Notes under the pieces: generated by a model
What the model was told of the DNA's origin: nothing
Databases searched by the model: none
The model's input: the letters and a program-made list of their open reading frames with translations, nothing else
Position numbers and translations under genes: made by a program
From: Gammaproteobacteria bacterium
Lineage (GTDB): Bacteria; Pseudomonadota; Gammaproteobacteria; Chromatiales; Chromatiaceae
Length of the DNA: 48,650 nt
NCBI GenBank assembly: GCA_020445415.1
Contig: JAGRGP010000004.1
Coordinates: 1 to 48,650, forward strand
Direction of reading: 5' to 3'
In this document: one piece after another, positions 9,015-17,994 of the stretch
Layout of the letters: the number at the start of each line of letters is the position of its first letter
Position numbering within the stretch: the stretch's first letter is position 1

Positions 9015-9479
9015 TTAATCATCGCACCAGTGCGCCACGTCCGCGCGCGCTCTGTCGATCTCCTCGCGGCGTTCCGTGGCGGAAAGATAGCGCCTTTCGC
9101 CGCTCGCGAGCGGCTGATAAATACTCCCGCTTTCCTGGTACCCTCGGAGAATATCCCGGGCATAGATGCAGCGGCTTTCACGTTCCCGCTCCCGAGCTTC
9201 CCGGGCCTCCTGCTCCCGCTGCTTGGACTCACGTTCTTCCCGGTAAGCGTCTAACAACCGTTGACGGGACACCGCACGTTCAGCGTCTAATTGCTGTTGG
9301 CCGTCCTGCTCCAACACCCGCTCACCGTCTGGTACATCGATCTTGTCGGCCCGCACGGCACCCGGCCTGTCGCCAAAATGAACGCGCCCGTTTTCGTCCT
9401 TCCAGCGATATACGTCGGCGCCGGCTAATCCGGAAGCCAGTAAAAAAACGAGTCCAAGCGCCATGCCCGCATCTTTCAT
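9015..9479 (-). CDS. DUF4124 domain protein, exported
   Basis: A 154-residue protein with a signal peptide (hydrophobic G-L-V-F-L-L-A-S-G-L near residue 10, probable cleavage after A-G-A near residue 21). A short DUF4124 domain follows at once: V-Y-R-W-K-D-E-N-G-R-V-H-F-G-D-R-P. The middle (about 60-110) is a charged coiled coil rich in Arg and Glu. One Cys lies near the middle and one near the end. DUF4124 proteins are periplasmic and of unknown function. It lies 87 bases behind the ODP-GGDEF gene on the same strand, so it may be cotranscribed with it, but there is no evidence for a role in cyclic-di-GMP signalling. Confidence 0.85.
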   Translation of the reverse strand: MKDAGMALGLVFLLASGLAGADVYRWKDENGRVHFGDRPGAVRADKIDVPDGERVLEQDGQQQLDAERAVSRQRLLDAYREERESKQREQEAREARERERESRCIYARDILRGYQESGSIYQPLASGERRYLSATERREEIDRARADVAHWCDD

Positions 9480-9566
9480 TTTAATAGCTCCCTATAATCA
9501 GCAGCAGCAAATCGCCACAGAACCCAAGCAGCCGGCACCTTCAGATCGGAGCAGTGGAAGCTGCCG

Positions 9567-11372
9567 TCAGTCGAAATGCAGCGACCACTGGCCCGAATAG
9601 CTGGCTGAACTGTCGGCGCAGCGGACTCGGTTACGTCCCATATTCTTGGCCTGATAAAGTGCAAGATCGGCACGTTCGATAAATCCTGGAATCGACTCCC
9701 CCACCAGCCGAATCGCAGTACCAATGCTGATGGTTACCCGTAACCCGGTAAACGTACCATGGAAGTGAATGGCCGCGACTTTCTGACGCAAGCGCTCACC
9801 AATGGCCTGGATCTCAGCAGCCGGCGCGCCCACCACGATCAGGCCAAATTCTTCGCCACCGAGGCGTACCGGCAAGTCTCCCGCACGAGCATCCGCCTGG
9901 ATGATGTGGGCGACCCGGCAGAGTACCTCGTCACCGCGAACATGGCCGTACTGATCGTTGATCCGTTTGAAATGGTCGATATCCAGCATGGCTAACGCCA
10001 CGGGCGTTCCTCCCGAGCGGTCGTGAATCTCGAACAAACGCCGTAAAGTATCTTCCATGTAGAAACGGGTGAACAATCCGGTCAACGGATCCCTGATCGA
10101 ACGTTCATAAAACTTTTGCCGTTCCAGTTCGATACCCCGGAAAATCGTCTCCCGCTCTACAGCCACCTGGAGGGCGGCGGACATCTGCTCCATGATCTGA
10201 CTGATATCATCGTCCACCTCCACCGGGTCAGTGAGTCCGATAACAGCGACGCCATACACCCACGGATTATCCCCCTTGAACAGGGGAAGCACGAGCAGCC
10301 GCCTCCCGGTCCGGCCATCTTCCCGGTCGACCAATACCGGGCCGGCTCCAAGTTCACCGGGGACTTGCCAGTTCTTCCAGCCAACTCCAAACAACCGGGA
10401 TATCACCGCTGGCGGTGAACCCGCAACCCCCCGATAGCGGCTCTCGGGCGCGAGATGCAATACAGTATCGTCATCCAGTTGTACATAGAACTCCAACGAA
10501 TCCGCCGGTAATTCGCGCTTCAGTATCTCCAGTAGGCGGCCGGCAATCTCGCGAAAATCCCGTGAAACCACCATGGTCGAGGTAATATCTTTCAGCGCCG
10601 CATTCAGCCGCGAGAGATGGCGAATATCGGTGCTGCCGGTCGCCATCAGATAGAGACCACACTCCAGGCCCTTGAGCTTGTGAACCATATCCTCCAGCAA
10701 GTGACCGGGGATCAAGCGCCCATGACGTGGAGCGATCATCGAAATGGAATAACGCTCGATCTGGCTTACCGCATGATTAAGCACCTCACGGCTCGGAATA
10801 AAGTGCTCGTGAAACGGCCGGATGGCCTCAAAGTGTGCTTCGCTGTCGGCGAACAGTTCCGTGTCTCCCACCGATCCGCCAAAAAGCTCTGCCGAAAAAA
10901 GTATCTCGGATCCGGTATCTAGGGTGCAGAATGCACCGGGGAAATGGGCGTAGGGCGTAAAGATGAACCGCAGCAGGCGTTCAGGCAGCTTGAGCTGCCA
11001 ATCGTTTTCCTCCACCAACCAGAACGGCATGCGCAAATCGTACCCAGCGAGCGAGGTTGCCGCCACACCGTGGGTGACTATCGCCCGATCGACCCGCGTT
11101 CCCCGCGCATCGATCAACGGCAGCGCGCTGGTGGCATCCGGATCCTGATGGTGACAAACGATCCAGCGAACATGGGAAAGCGGCAACACCTGCTCTATCC
11201 TGGACAGTGTTTCATCGAAGCCCTGGCGGCAACCCGGATCCAACAACAGCGAATCCGTGCCTTGTTCGATAAGATAGCTATGCCGCTGTTCCCTACCCGC
11301 GACGGCGGTGCGCCCAACCCACCAGATCCGGTCTGCAAGGGCTACTGCCGGACTCACACACCCAACTTTCAC
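9567..11372 (-). CDS. Diguanylate cyclase with N-terminal diiron ODP/metallo-beta-lactamase domain
   Basis: About 601 residues. Residues 1-250 are an ODP-type metallo-beta-lactamase fold related to flavodiiron proteins. Its metal ligands are all present: H-x-D-x-D near 75-79, His in Y-A-H-F-P-G, an acidic residue in S-A-E-L-F-G, and His in P-R-H-G. A GAF-like segment follows (about 260-420). The GGDEF domain near the end has the active site G-G-E-E-F and an inhibitory R-A-G-D five residues before it. Such diiron domains sense or reduce oxygen, so oxygen or redox control of cyclase activity is a reasonable inference. I chose the GTG at 11372 because it overlaps the preceding gene's stop in a GTGA arrangement; the ORF extends 75 bases further upstream. 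Confidence 0.88.
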   Translation of the reverse strand: MKVGCVSPAVALADRIWWVGRTAVAGREQRHSYLIEQGTDSLLLDPGCRQGFDETLSRIEQVLPLSHVRWIVCHHQDPDATSALPLIDARGTRVDRAIVTHGVAATSLAGYDLRMPFWLVEENDWQLKLPERLLRFIFTPYAHFPGAFCTLDTGSEILFSAELFGGSVGDTELFADSEAHFEAIRPFHEHFIPSREVLNHAVSQIERYSISMIAPRHGRLIPGHLLEDMVHKLKGLECGLYLMATGSTDIRHLSRLNAALKDITSTMVVSRDFREIAGRLLEILKRELPADSLEFYVQLDDDTVLHLAPESRYRGVAGSPPAVISRLFGVGWKNWQVPGELGAGPVLVDREDGRTGRRLLVLPLFKGDNPWVYGVAVIGLTDPVEVDDDISQIMEQMSAALQVAVERETIFRGIELERQKFYERSIRDPLTGLFTRFYMEDTLRRLFEIHDRSGGTPVALAMLDIDHFKRINDQYGHVRGDEVLCRVAHIIQADARAGDLPVRLGGEEFGLIVVGAPAAEIQAIGERLRQKVAAIHFHGTFTGLRVTISIGTAIRLVGESIPGFIERADLALYQAKNMGRNRVRCADSSASYSGQWSLHFD

Positions 11373-12037
11373 TTCCGCAACAGCTCGTCTTTCTCTTCTC
11401 TGCTGACTTGACCCTCGGTCCTGAGCAGATCGAAGTTCCGGTGACACACCCGGTTGCGACCCTGCTCCTTGGCCTGATACAACAGGGCGTCGGTCCGCCT
11501 CACCAGCTCTCCATGGTCGATGCCATCACCCTTCATAAAGACGTCTACTCCGATGCTGGCAGTTATCCCAATCCCTTCCCTCGCAACATCCAAGGGATTG
11601 CCGCCGATCACCTGCCGCAACCGATTGGCGGCGTCTACGGCCCGTGGTAGATCGGTCGCCGGCAGTAACAACGCAAACTCCTCCCCTCCATAACGGCAAA
11701 GGATATCGATTTGGCGCATCTCACCGGTAATGAGTTTTCCGACCTGTCTTAACACGGCATTGCCGACTTCGTGACCCCAGTGGTCGTTGATTTGCTTGAA
11801 GTGATCAAGATCCATCATCATCAACGAGACCGGCTGTCCGGTGCGCCGGGTGCGCTCCATCTCCTGCACGAGGGATTGTTGGAAATGACGAAAATTAAAG
11901 AGTCCGGTGAGGCTGTCCTTATGCACCAGCCTGTTCAGCTCCTCCGCCTCGGCTCGCAGCGCCAGTAACTCATCTAACCGGGGACATGCGGGCTCCCCGG
12001 CAGGGCATGACGGTTTTTCCTTATCCACTGGACCCAT
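11369..12037 (-). CDS. Diguanylate cyclase, soluble
   Basis: A 222-residue GGDEF protein that makes cyclic di-GMP from two GTP. A short helical N-terminus (about residues 18-40, L-D-E-L-L-A-L-R-A-E-A-E-E-L) probably mediates dimerisation. The catalytic domain has D-L-D-H-F-K-Q-I-N-D, the active site R-Y-G-G-E-E-F and an R-Q-I-D inhibition site five residues earlier. It has no recognisable sensor domain. Its stop overlaps the GTG start of the ODP-GGDEF gene by four bases, so the two cyclases are made together. A terminator behind amtB separates it from the nitrogen genes, so its promoter should lie in 12038-12094; I saw no clear box there. Confidence 0.93.
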   Translation of the reverse strand: MGPVDKEKPSCPAGEPACPRLDELLALRAEAEELNRLVHKDSLTGLFNFRHFQQSLVQEMERTRRTGQPVSLMMMDLDHFKQINDHWGHEVGNAVLRQVGKLITGEMRQIDILCRYGGEEFALLLPATDLPRAVDAANRLRQVIGGNPLDVAREGIGITASIGVDVFMKGDGIDHGELVRRTDALLYQAKEQGRNRVCHRNFDLLRTEGQVSREEKDELLRK

Positions 12038-12094
12038 GTTCGCAAGCGGCCGCTCCGCACATCATTGTATGGGCCGATTCTACGGAGAAAACCC

Positions 12095-12124
12095 CAAAAA
12101 GAAAAACGGGCGCCAAAGGCGCCC
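12095..12124 (-). terminator. Intrinsic terminator of glnK-amtB
   Basis: Perfect seven-base stem GGGCGCC/GGCGCCC (12108-12114 with 12118-12124), three-base loop, and on the minus strand a T-rich tail GTTTTTCTTTTT. It sits 29 bases past the amtB stop and separates the nitrogen operon from the diguanylate cyclase pair. Confidence 0.92.
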
Positions 12125-12152
12125 GCTGGTTAGTAAGGTAATAGATAGGGTA

Positions 12153-13451
12153 TCAGCGCCCCGACCCCCTGGAGCCCACGAACTCCGGGTAGGCCTCCAC
12201 GCCACACTCGCCGATATCCACTCCCTCGTATTCCTCTTCTTCGCTGACACGTATGCCCATAAGCAACTTGATAAGCAGCCAAGCGACAAAGCTGGTAACG
12301 AACACCCATACCAGTATGGTCAACAATCCAGCCAACTGGCCTCCGAAAGAGGTTTCACCGTTGGTCAGCGGAACCGCCATCAGTCCCCACATGCCGACCA
12401 CGCCATGCACCGAGATGGCACCGACCGGGTCGTCTATCCTCAATTTGTCGAGCGTGATGATGGAAAACACCACTAGCGCCCCTCCAGCCATCCCGATCAG
12501 CGTCGCCGCCAATGGGCTGGGAGTAGAAGGCTCCGCGGTGATGGCCACCAAGCCCGCGAGCGCGCCGTTACATGCCATGGTCAGATCGGCCTTGCCAAAC
12601 AACATCCGAGCCACCAAAACCGCCATGATCACACCTCCGGCGGCAGCGGCGTTGGTATTGACAAATACCATTGCCACAGCATTGGCATTAACCACATCAC
12701 CGAGCTTGAGCACTGAACCGCCATTGAAACCAAACCAACCCAGCCACAGAATGAAAGTACCCAGCGCCGCCAAGGGCATATTAGCGCCCGGAATCGGTTT
12801 GATCTCTCCATTGGGGCCGTACTTGCCCTTTCTGGGCCCCAGCAACAACACTCCGGCCAAAGCCGCGGAAGCTCCCGCCAGGTGCACGATACCGGATCCG
12901 GCAAAGTCAGAGAAACCAAAATCGTCTCCTAACGAAAAGATACCGAACACGCTCTTGCCACCCCAGGTCCACGAACCCTCCATCGGATAGATGACAGCGG
13001 TCATCACAGCGGCGAACAGCATGAACGCCCACAACTTCATCCGCTCCGCGACAGCGCCGGAAACAATCGACATAGCGGTCGCCACGAATACTACCTGGAA
13101 AAAGAAATCAGCGGCATTGGCATAGACCGAGTCACCGTCGAATCCCGCTTCAGCCGATTCCTTGAGCACCGATGCGGTCAGAGCCTCGGCGGAGTCGGCA
13201 CCGTCCAAGGCCAGTCCATTTAGGAACATCCCCCCGTCGTACATGATGTCGTAGCCAATCACCAGGTAAGCGGTGCAGGCAATGGCAAACAGTGTGACGT
13301 TCTTGGTGAGGATCTCGGTCGTATTCTTGGCACGCACCAACCCGGCTTCCAGCATGGCGAAACCCGCCGCCATCCACATGACCAACGCGCCCATCACCAG
13401 AAAGTAAAAGGTGTCAATCGCGTACTGCAACTCAAAAATATGGTTTTCCAC
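12153..13451 (-). CDS. amtB: Ammonium transporter AmtB
   Basis: Inner-membrane ammonium channel of the Amt/Rh family, about 432 residues with eleven predicted membrane helices. The first helices contain A-M-L-E-A-G-L-V-R-A-K-N, a hallmark of the family. The pore histidines are in G-I-V-H-L-A-G and S-V-H-G-V-V-G-M-W-G. I set the start at the GTG at 13451, preceded by GGGGGGTG six bases away, because a longer frame would run 77 bases into glnK and add a non-homologous leader. The gap after glnK is 13 bases, so the pair is one transcript and GlnK should bind and close the channel after ammonium shock. It ends at the terminator at 12095-12124. Confidence 0.95.
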   Translation of the reverse strand: MENHIFELQYAIDTFYFLVMGALVMWMAAGFAMLEAGLVRAKNTTEILTKNVTLFAIACTAYLVIGYDIMYDGGMFLNGLALDGADSAEALTASVLKESAEAGFDGDSVYANAADFFFQVVFVATAMSIVSGAVAERMKLWAFMLFAAVMTAVIYPMEGSWTWGGKSVFGIFSLGDDFGFSDFAGSGIVHLAGASAALAGVLLLGPRKGKYGPNGEIKPIPGANMPLAALGTFILWLGWFGFNGGSVLKLGDVVNANAVAMVFVNTNAAAAGGVIMAVLVARMLFGKADLTMACNGALAGLVAITAEPSTPSPLAATLIGMAGGALVVFSIITLDKLRIDDPVGAISVHGVVGMWGLMAVPLTNGETSFGGQLAGLLTILVWVFVTSFVAWLLIKLLMGIRVSEEEEYEGVDIGECGVEAYPEFVGSRGSGR

Positions 13452-13464
13452 TTCAACACCCCCC

Positions 13465-13806
<342 letters not shown>

Positions 13807-13896
13807 TCAAAACTCCTGTCAGGGGCTCACCCTGATGCAATGGAAAGTGCTTCAATAAACTGGGGAGCGGTCGACCGCCCCCACCTATCCAGCTTT

Positions 13897-13914
13897 TAGC
13901 ATCTCTTGTGCCAA
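13897..13914 (-). promoter_or_regulatory. Sigma-54 promoter of glnK-amtB
   Basis: The minus strand reads TTGGCACAAGAGATGCTA. The invariant GG (-24) and GC (-12) are separated by exactly ten bases, and TGGCAC matches the -24 consensus fully. The expected transcription start is near 13887, giving a leader of about 84 bases before glnK. Confidence 0.88.
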
Positions 13915-14021
13915 TCAGGATTTATTCATTTTTAATCAATTAGTTAAGCTTAGATAATGTGCTAGGCGCTCGAATCGATGCACCATAATCGCCCACCCAC
14001 CGGACATCTGCTTCGGGGGAC

Positions 14022-14037
14022 GCACCACTTGGGTGCA
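14022..14037. promoter_or_regulatory. NtrC-type enhancer palindrome, with a distal half-site
   Basis: GCACC-N5-GGTGCA (14022-14037) fits the NtrC consensus TGCACC-N5-GGTGCA except for the first base. It lies about 110 bases upstream of the sigma-54 promoter, a normal enhancer distance. A second TGCACC half-site is at 13979-13984. Together the outer parts form an 11-bp perfect inverted repeat, ATCGATGCACC (13974-13984) and GGTGCATCGAT (14032-14042), spaced by 47 bases. Confidence 0.75.
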
Positions 14038-14101
14038 TCGATAAACCCCAGGGGCGTCACTAAGACTGGACATGAAGCGCTACTGTCGCTAATGTTCGCT
14101 C

Positions 14102-14356
14102 ATGATCGATCCCAAGATCCTCGATGACCTTTCCAAGCGGGTGGCAGAAGGACTCCCAGCCGGCTTACAGGCATTTCAGGCGGACATACAGAAGCTATTT
14201 CGTTCGGCATTCGAACGGGGGCTATCCCGCATGGACTTGGTGACCCGTCAAGAATTCGATGTGCAGTCTGGGGTGTTGGCACGCACACGTGAGAAAGTCG
14301 AGCGGTTAGAGCAGCAGTTACGAGAACTGGAAGCTCGGGTCAGCGAAGGTCCCTGA
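14102..14356 (+). CDS. ubiK: Ubiquinone biosynthesis accessory factor UbiK
   Basis: An 84-residue protein of the BMFP/YqiC family. UbiK forms a complex with UbiJ and supports aerobic ubiquinone synthesis. The opening M-I-D-P-K-I-L-D-D-L and the amphipathic helix that follows are typical. The C-terminal half (about 55-80, T-R-E-K-V-E-R-L-E-Q-Q-L-R-E-L-E) is a coiled coil that drives trimerisation. No strong Shine-Dalgarno site is visible. It precedes yifB by 82 bases on the same strand, a common gammaproteobacterial pairing. It is divergent from glnK, so the NtrC palindrome also lies within its upstream region. Confidence 0.9.
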   Translation: MIDPKILDDLSKRVAEGLPAGLQAFQADIQKLFRSAFERGLSRMDLVTRQEFDVQSGVLARTREKVERLEQQLRELEARVSEGP

Positions 14357-14438
14357 CGACCGGTCAATCGATGCCCTAGACATCGGCTGTACGGACGCGC
14401 CGGGACACCCGGCTCAAAGACCACCAAGGAAGGTGAAG

Positions 14439-15950
14439 ATGTCACTTGCCGTATTATTCAGCCGCGCACGCAGCGGAGTGTGCGCTCCTCTGGTTACCGT
14501 AGAGGTACATCTGGCAAACGGATTACCCGGGCTCGCCATCGTGGGGCTTCCCGAGCTCGCGGTTCGAGAGAGCAAGGACCGGGTGCGGGGGGCTCTGCTG
14601 AACTCCCGGTTTCAGTTTCCGGCCCGGCGCATCATCGTTAACTTGGCACCTGCCGATCTACCCAAGGATGGGGGAAGGTTCGATCTGCCCATCGCCTTGG
14701 GGATACTCGCCGCCTCAGACCAAATCCCTGGCTCCAGCCTGGAAAACTACGAATTTGCCGGCGAACTTGCCCTTTCCGGTGAACTGCGTCCAGTGACGGG
14801 GGTCCTGCCTATGGCCATCGCGGTGCAGCGGGCCGGCAGAGGTCTGATACTTCCTAGGGAGAACGAGGCCGAGGCCGCCTTGATCGAAGGATTGGCGGTC
14901 CACTCCGCGCGGCATCTTCTGGATGTCTGCGGCCATCTTGCCGGGCACGCTCCCCTCACCCACAATTCAACGCCTCCGATCCCCCGGGACCTAACAGGTC
15001 AGCCCGATATCTCGGACGTCCGTGGGCAACCCCATGCGAAACGGGCTCTGGAGATCGCGGCCGCGGGGGGCCATAGCCTGTTGATGGTGGGGCCGCCAGG
15101 GTCGGGTAAGTCGATGCTGGCGAGCCGGCTACCCGGAATCATGCCGCCGATGACAGATGGCGAGGCCCTGGAAAGCGCCGCGGTGCTCTCGGTAAGCCAT
15201 CGGGGGTTTAATCTGCAGGACTGGAAACGGCGCCCCTTCCGGACTCCCCACCATACGGCTTCGGGCGTTGCGCTGGTGGGAGGTGGGGGCAACCCAATGC
15301 CGGGAGAGATATCCCTGGCACACCACGGGGTGCTGTTTCTCGATGAACTCCCGGAATTCGATCGCCGGGTGCTGGAAGTGCTCAGGGAGCCACTGGAGAC
15401 TGGAGAGATCACTATCTCCAGGGCCAGCAGACAGGCGGACTTCCCCGCCAGATTTCAATTGATGGCCGCCATGAACCCCTGCCCATGCGGTCACCTGGGT
15501 GACAGCACCGGGAGACCCTGCCGGTGCACCGCGGAACAGGTTAACCGTTACCGCCACCGCCTCTCGGGACCACTGCTCGACCGCATCGACATGCATATCG
15601 AAGTACCGCGTATGAAGCCAGAACAGTTATCCCCGGATCCCTCCAGTCCCGAGGAATCCAGCAAAGCGGTCCGACGCCGGGTAACCGCCTGCCGCAAACG
15701 GCAACTGGAACGCGCGGATACCCCCAATTGCCGGCTGCACGGCAACGCCTTGGAACGGTACTGCACCTTGCACGAAGCCGATCGGCAATTGCTGGCACAG
15801 GCCATGGACACCCTCGGGCTGTCGGCAAGGGCTTATCACCGTATCCTGCGGCTGGCCAGGACTATCGCCGACCTCGCGCAAGCGGAGTGCATTGGGGGCA
15901 ATCACTTGCGGGAGGCCATCAGCTACCGCAGACTGGACCGGCGCCACTAA
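14439..15950 (+). CDS. comM: YifB/ComM family AAA+ ATPase
   Basis: A 503-residue Mg-chelatase-like AAA+ protein. ComM is a hexameric helicase that promotes branch migration during natural transformation, and YifB is its homologue in non-competent species. The N-terminal part (about 1-170) is the Lon-protease-like fold of the family. The AAA domain has Walker A G-P-P-G-S-G-K-S near residue 217, L-F-L-D-E-L-P-E (Walker B), and M-N-P-C-P-C-G followed by a Cys pair. The C-terminal Mg-chelatase domain is complete. I chose the ATG at 14439, preceded by AAGGAAGGTG, over the GTG two codons earlier. It converges with arnD. Whether the cell is competent cannot be judged here. Confidence 0.92.
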   Translation: MSLAVLFSRARSGVCAPLVTVEVHLANGLPGLAIVGLPELAVRESKDRVRGALLNSRFQFPARRIIVNLAPADLPKDGGRFDLPIALGILAASDQIPGSSLENYEFAGELALSGELRPVTGVLPMAIAVQRAGRGLILPRENEAEAALIEGLAVHSARHLLDVCGHLAGHAPLTHNSTPPIPRDLTGQPDISDVRGQPHAKRALEIAAAGGHSLLMVGPPGSGKSMLASRLPGIMPPMTDGEALESAAVLSVSHRGFNLQDWKRRPFRTPHHTASGVALVGGGGNPMPGEISLAHHGVLFLDELPEFDRRVLEVLREPLETGEITISRASRQADFPARFQLMAAMNPCPCGHLGDSTGRPCRCTAEQVNRYRHRLSGPLLDRIDMHIEVPRMKPEQLSPDPSSPEESSKAVRRRVTACRKRQLERADTPNCRLHGNALERYCTLHEADRQLLAQAMDTLGLSARAYHRILRLARTIADLAQAECIGGNHLREAISYRRLDRRH

Positions 15951-16006
15951 CCTCCGGAGCTTCGAGATATCGCGCAACGAAACCAGTTTATTATCCCGCC
16001 GGGATG

Positions 16007-16912
16007 TCACTCAAGGCGCTGCCCTTGCATGACAAGCTGCCCGGAACGGCCCTCGACCTGCCCCCAGCCAAGCCGGTTGCGCGGCAATGCCGATAGCTGG
16101 AGATCGTTAAAGAGATCCTCCAGTGCACCCAGCCTCCCCCCCTGGCTCTGCCACATTGTCAATAACCGTCTCATTACGGGCAGCAGCTGCATACCCTCAA
16201 GTTCCGCGTGCAGCGTGTATACGTGCCCATAGGGCAAGATTCGCAGGCTATCCGCGTAGACATACTCGTGAACATTACCGGAATCAATTCCGTCCCGTCC
16301 GATCAATTCATCCAACGTGGGTAAGGTGGTCGGTATCTGCACACAACGAGACTCCACGCCCTGAAACACGGGTAGAAAGGGGTATCTGCCCCGTACGTCG
16401 CTGGCATGCGTGAAACCCATTTCGTCCTCAATAGCCAGCGCATGGGAATTTAGCTGCCAGCCCGCCGCACCGTGTACCCGGGCCGGACGGCAAAATACCT
16501 GTTGGAAGACGGACCCGGCCGACATCATCTCACGCCGGGTCCAAATCGCATCCCGGCCGGCCACAAAATCCTGCCAGCGTACATGGTCATGGCAATGAAT
16601 CCCAACCTCATGCCCCGCCTCGGCCACGGAACGCAAAATGTCTCCGGCCTTGCGGCCGATGTGGGGGCCGGGCAACAATACTCCGTACAGAAGGGTCTTC
16701 AGGCCATAGTTACTGGCAACCGATGTTCGCCGCACCTTGCTCAGAAAGCCGGGCCGGAATACCCTGCGAAGCGCCCGGCCGGTATGGTCGGGACCTAGAC
16801 TGAAGAGAAAGGTTGCCCGGATTTGAAACTCATCGAATAGCCTGAGCAGCGCGGGGACCCCTTCCAGAGTTCCCCGGTAGGTGTCCACATCAACCTTCAG
16901 CGATACGTGCAA
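16007..16912 (-). CDS. arnD: ArnD: 4-deoxy-4-formamido-L-arabinose-phosphoundecaprenol deformylase
   Basis: A 301-residue NodB-type polysaccharide deacetylase that removes the formyl group from undecaprenyl-phosphate-Ara4FN, freeing the amine before transfer to lipid A. The first strand contains the metal- and catalysis-related D-V-D-T near residue 8. H-E-V-G-I-H-C-H-D-H near residue 99 is the metal-binding block, and the C-terminal half has the G-H-V-Y-T-L-H-A-E-L-E-G segment seen in ArnD. It is the last gene of the arn operon, 12 bases behind the decarboxylase gene. Length and motif order match ArnD from enterics and Pseudomonas. Confidence 0.93.
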   Translation of the reverse strand: MHVSLKVDVDTYRGTLEGVPALLRLFDEFQIRATFLFSLGPDHTGRALRRVFRPGFLSKVRRTSVASNYGLKTLLYGVLLPGPHIGRKAGDILRSVAEAGHEVGIHCHDHVRWQDFVAGRDAIWTRREMMSAGSVFQQVFCRPARVHGAAGWQLNSHALAIEDEMGFTHASDVRGRYPFLPVFQGVESRCVQIPTTLPTLDELIGRDGIDSGNVHEYVYADSLRILPYGHVYTLHAELEGMQLLPVMRRLLTMWQSQGGRLGALEDLFNDLQLSALPRNRLGWGQVEGRSGQLVMQGQRLE

Positions 16913-16924
16913 ACCGGTCGCCCG

Positions 16925-17968
16925 TCAGTTGTCCAGCAATGCCTTGGCCCGCGCCACTTCGTGACGGTAAGCATCAAAAATCTTTACCAGGGAGTCTTTC
17001 AACTGAACTTTCGGGAGCCATCCCAACTCTTCGCAGGTATTGCCGATAAACGGCACGCGGGTCTGGATATCCTGATATCCCGGGCCGTAGTATTGCCCCG
17101 AGGAAACCTCCTGCAAGGCCGCCTGGTTGGCCCCTTCCGAATACTCCGGAAACTCATGGGCAATCTCTAGCATCAGCTCGGCCAGCTCCCGGATGGAGAG
17201 ATCGTTGGTCGGATTGCCGATATTGTAGATATGCCCAGACGCGCAATTGTCACGGTTTTCTATGATCTTCATAAGCGCGTCGATTCCGTCGCTAAAATCG
17301 GTAAAGCTACGGCGCTGGCGCCCCCCATCCACCAACTGAATCGGCTCTCCCCTGGCGATATGCCCGAGGAACTGCGTTACCACCCGGGAGCTGCCTTCCT
17401 TGGGTGTATGGATACTATCCAATCCGGGACCGATCCAATTGAACGGGCGAAACAGCGTATAGGCCAGTCCATGTTGTTGACCATAGGCGCTTATGATGCG
17501 GTCGAGCAGCTGCTTAGAGCAGGAGTAGATCCAGCGGGGCTTGGTCAACGGACCAAGCACTAGGTTTGATTGATAGGGATGGAACTCCTTGTCGGTCGAC
17601 ATCCCGTAAACCTCGGACGTGGAGGGAAACACCACACGCTTGCGGTAGCGCACGCAAGCTCGAACGATTGGCAGGTTGGCCTCGAAGTCGAGCTCGAATA
17701 CCGATAACGGATCGGTCACATAGGTCGCCGGCGTAGCGATGGCAACCAAGGGCAACACCACATCGCACTTTTTGACGTGATACTCCACCCATTCGTGATT
17801 GATGGTGATATCACCTTCGAAGAAATTGAATCGATCATGGGCCTGGAATTCCTGGACCCGGTCTGACTGCATATCCATGCCGTATACCGTCCAGTCCGTG
17901 GTATCCAGAATTTGCCGCGACAGATGGTGGCCGATAAAGCCGTTTACCCCTAAAATCAAAACCTTCAT
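16925..17968 (-). CDS. arnA: UDP-glucuronate oxidative decarboxylase (stand-alone ArnA C-terminal half)
   Basis: A 347-residue short-chain dehydrogenase equal to the C-terminal half of ArnA. It oxidises and decarboxylates UDP-glucuronate to UDP-4-keto-arabinose. The NAD-binding G-x-x-G-x-x-G is at residues 7-13. Catalytic positions known for ArnA are present: Ser and Glu in S-T-S-E-V-Y-G, Tyr and Lys in Y-S-C-S-K, and Arg in R-R-S-F-T-D-F. In E. coli this domain is fused behind the formyltransferase; here it is a separate gene, 26 bases downstream of the formyltransferase gene. Both reading frames are intact, so this is a true two-gene form and not a frameshift. Confidence 0.92.
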   Translation of the reverse strand: MKVLILGVNGFIGHHLSRQILDTTDWTVYGMDMQSDRVQEFQAHDRFNFFEGDITINHEWVEYHVKKCDVVLPLVAIATPATYVTDPLSVFELDFEANLPIVRACVRYRKRVVFPSTSEVYGMSTDKEFHPYQSNLVLGPLTKPRWIYSCSKQLLDRIISAYGQQHGLAYTLFRPFNWIGPGLDSIHTPKEGSSRVVTQFLGHIARGEPIQLVDGGRQRRSFTDFSDGIDALMKIIENRDNCASGHIYNIGNPTNDLSIRELAELMLEIAHEFPEYSEGANQAALQEVSSGQYYGPGYQDIQTRVPFIGNTCEELGWLPKVQLKDSLVKIFDAYRHEVARAKALLDN

Positions 17969-17994
17969 GTAACCTTTCTACCTCATTTCCGGCC

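Noticed and set aside
12253-12990. A 245-codon plus-strand ORF opposite amtB
   Set aside because: It is the exact antisense of conserved membrane helices, lacks a ribosome site, and has a Pro/Ala/Thr-rich composition typical of shadow frames.
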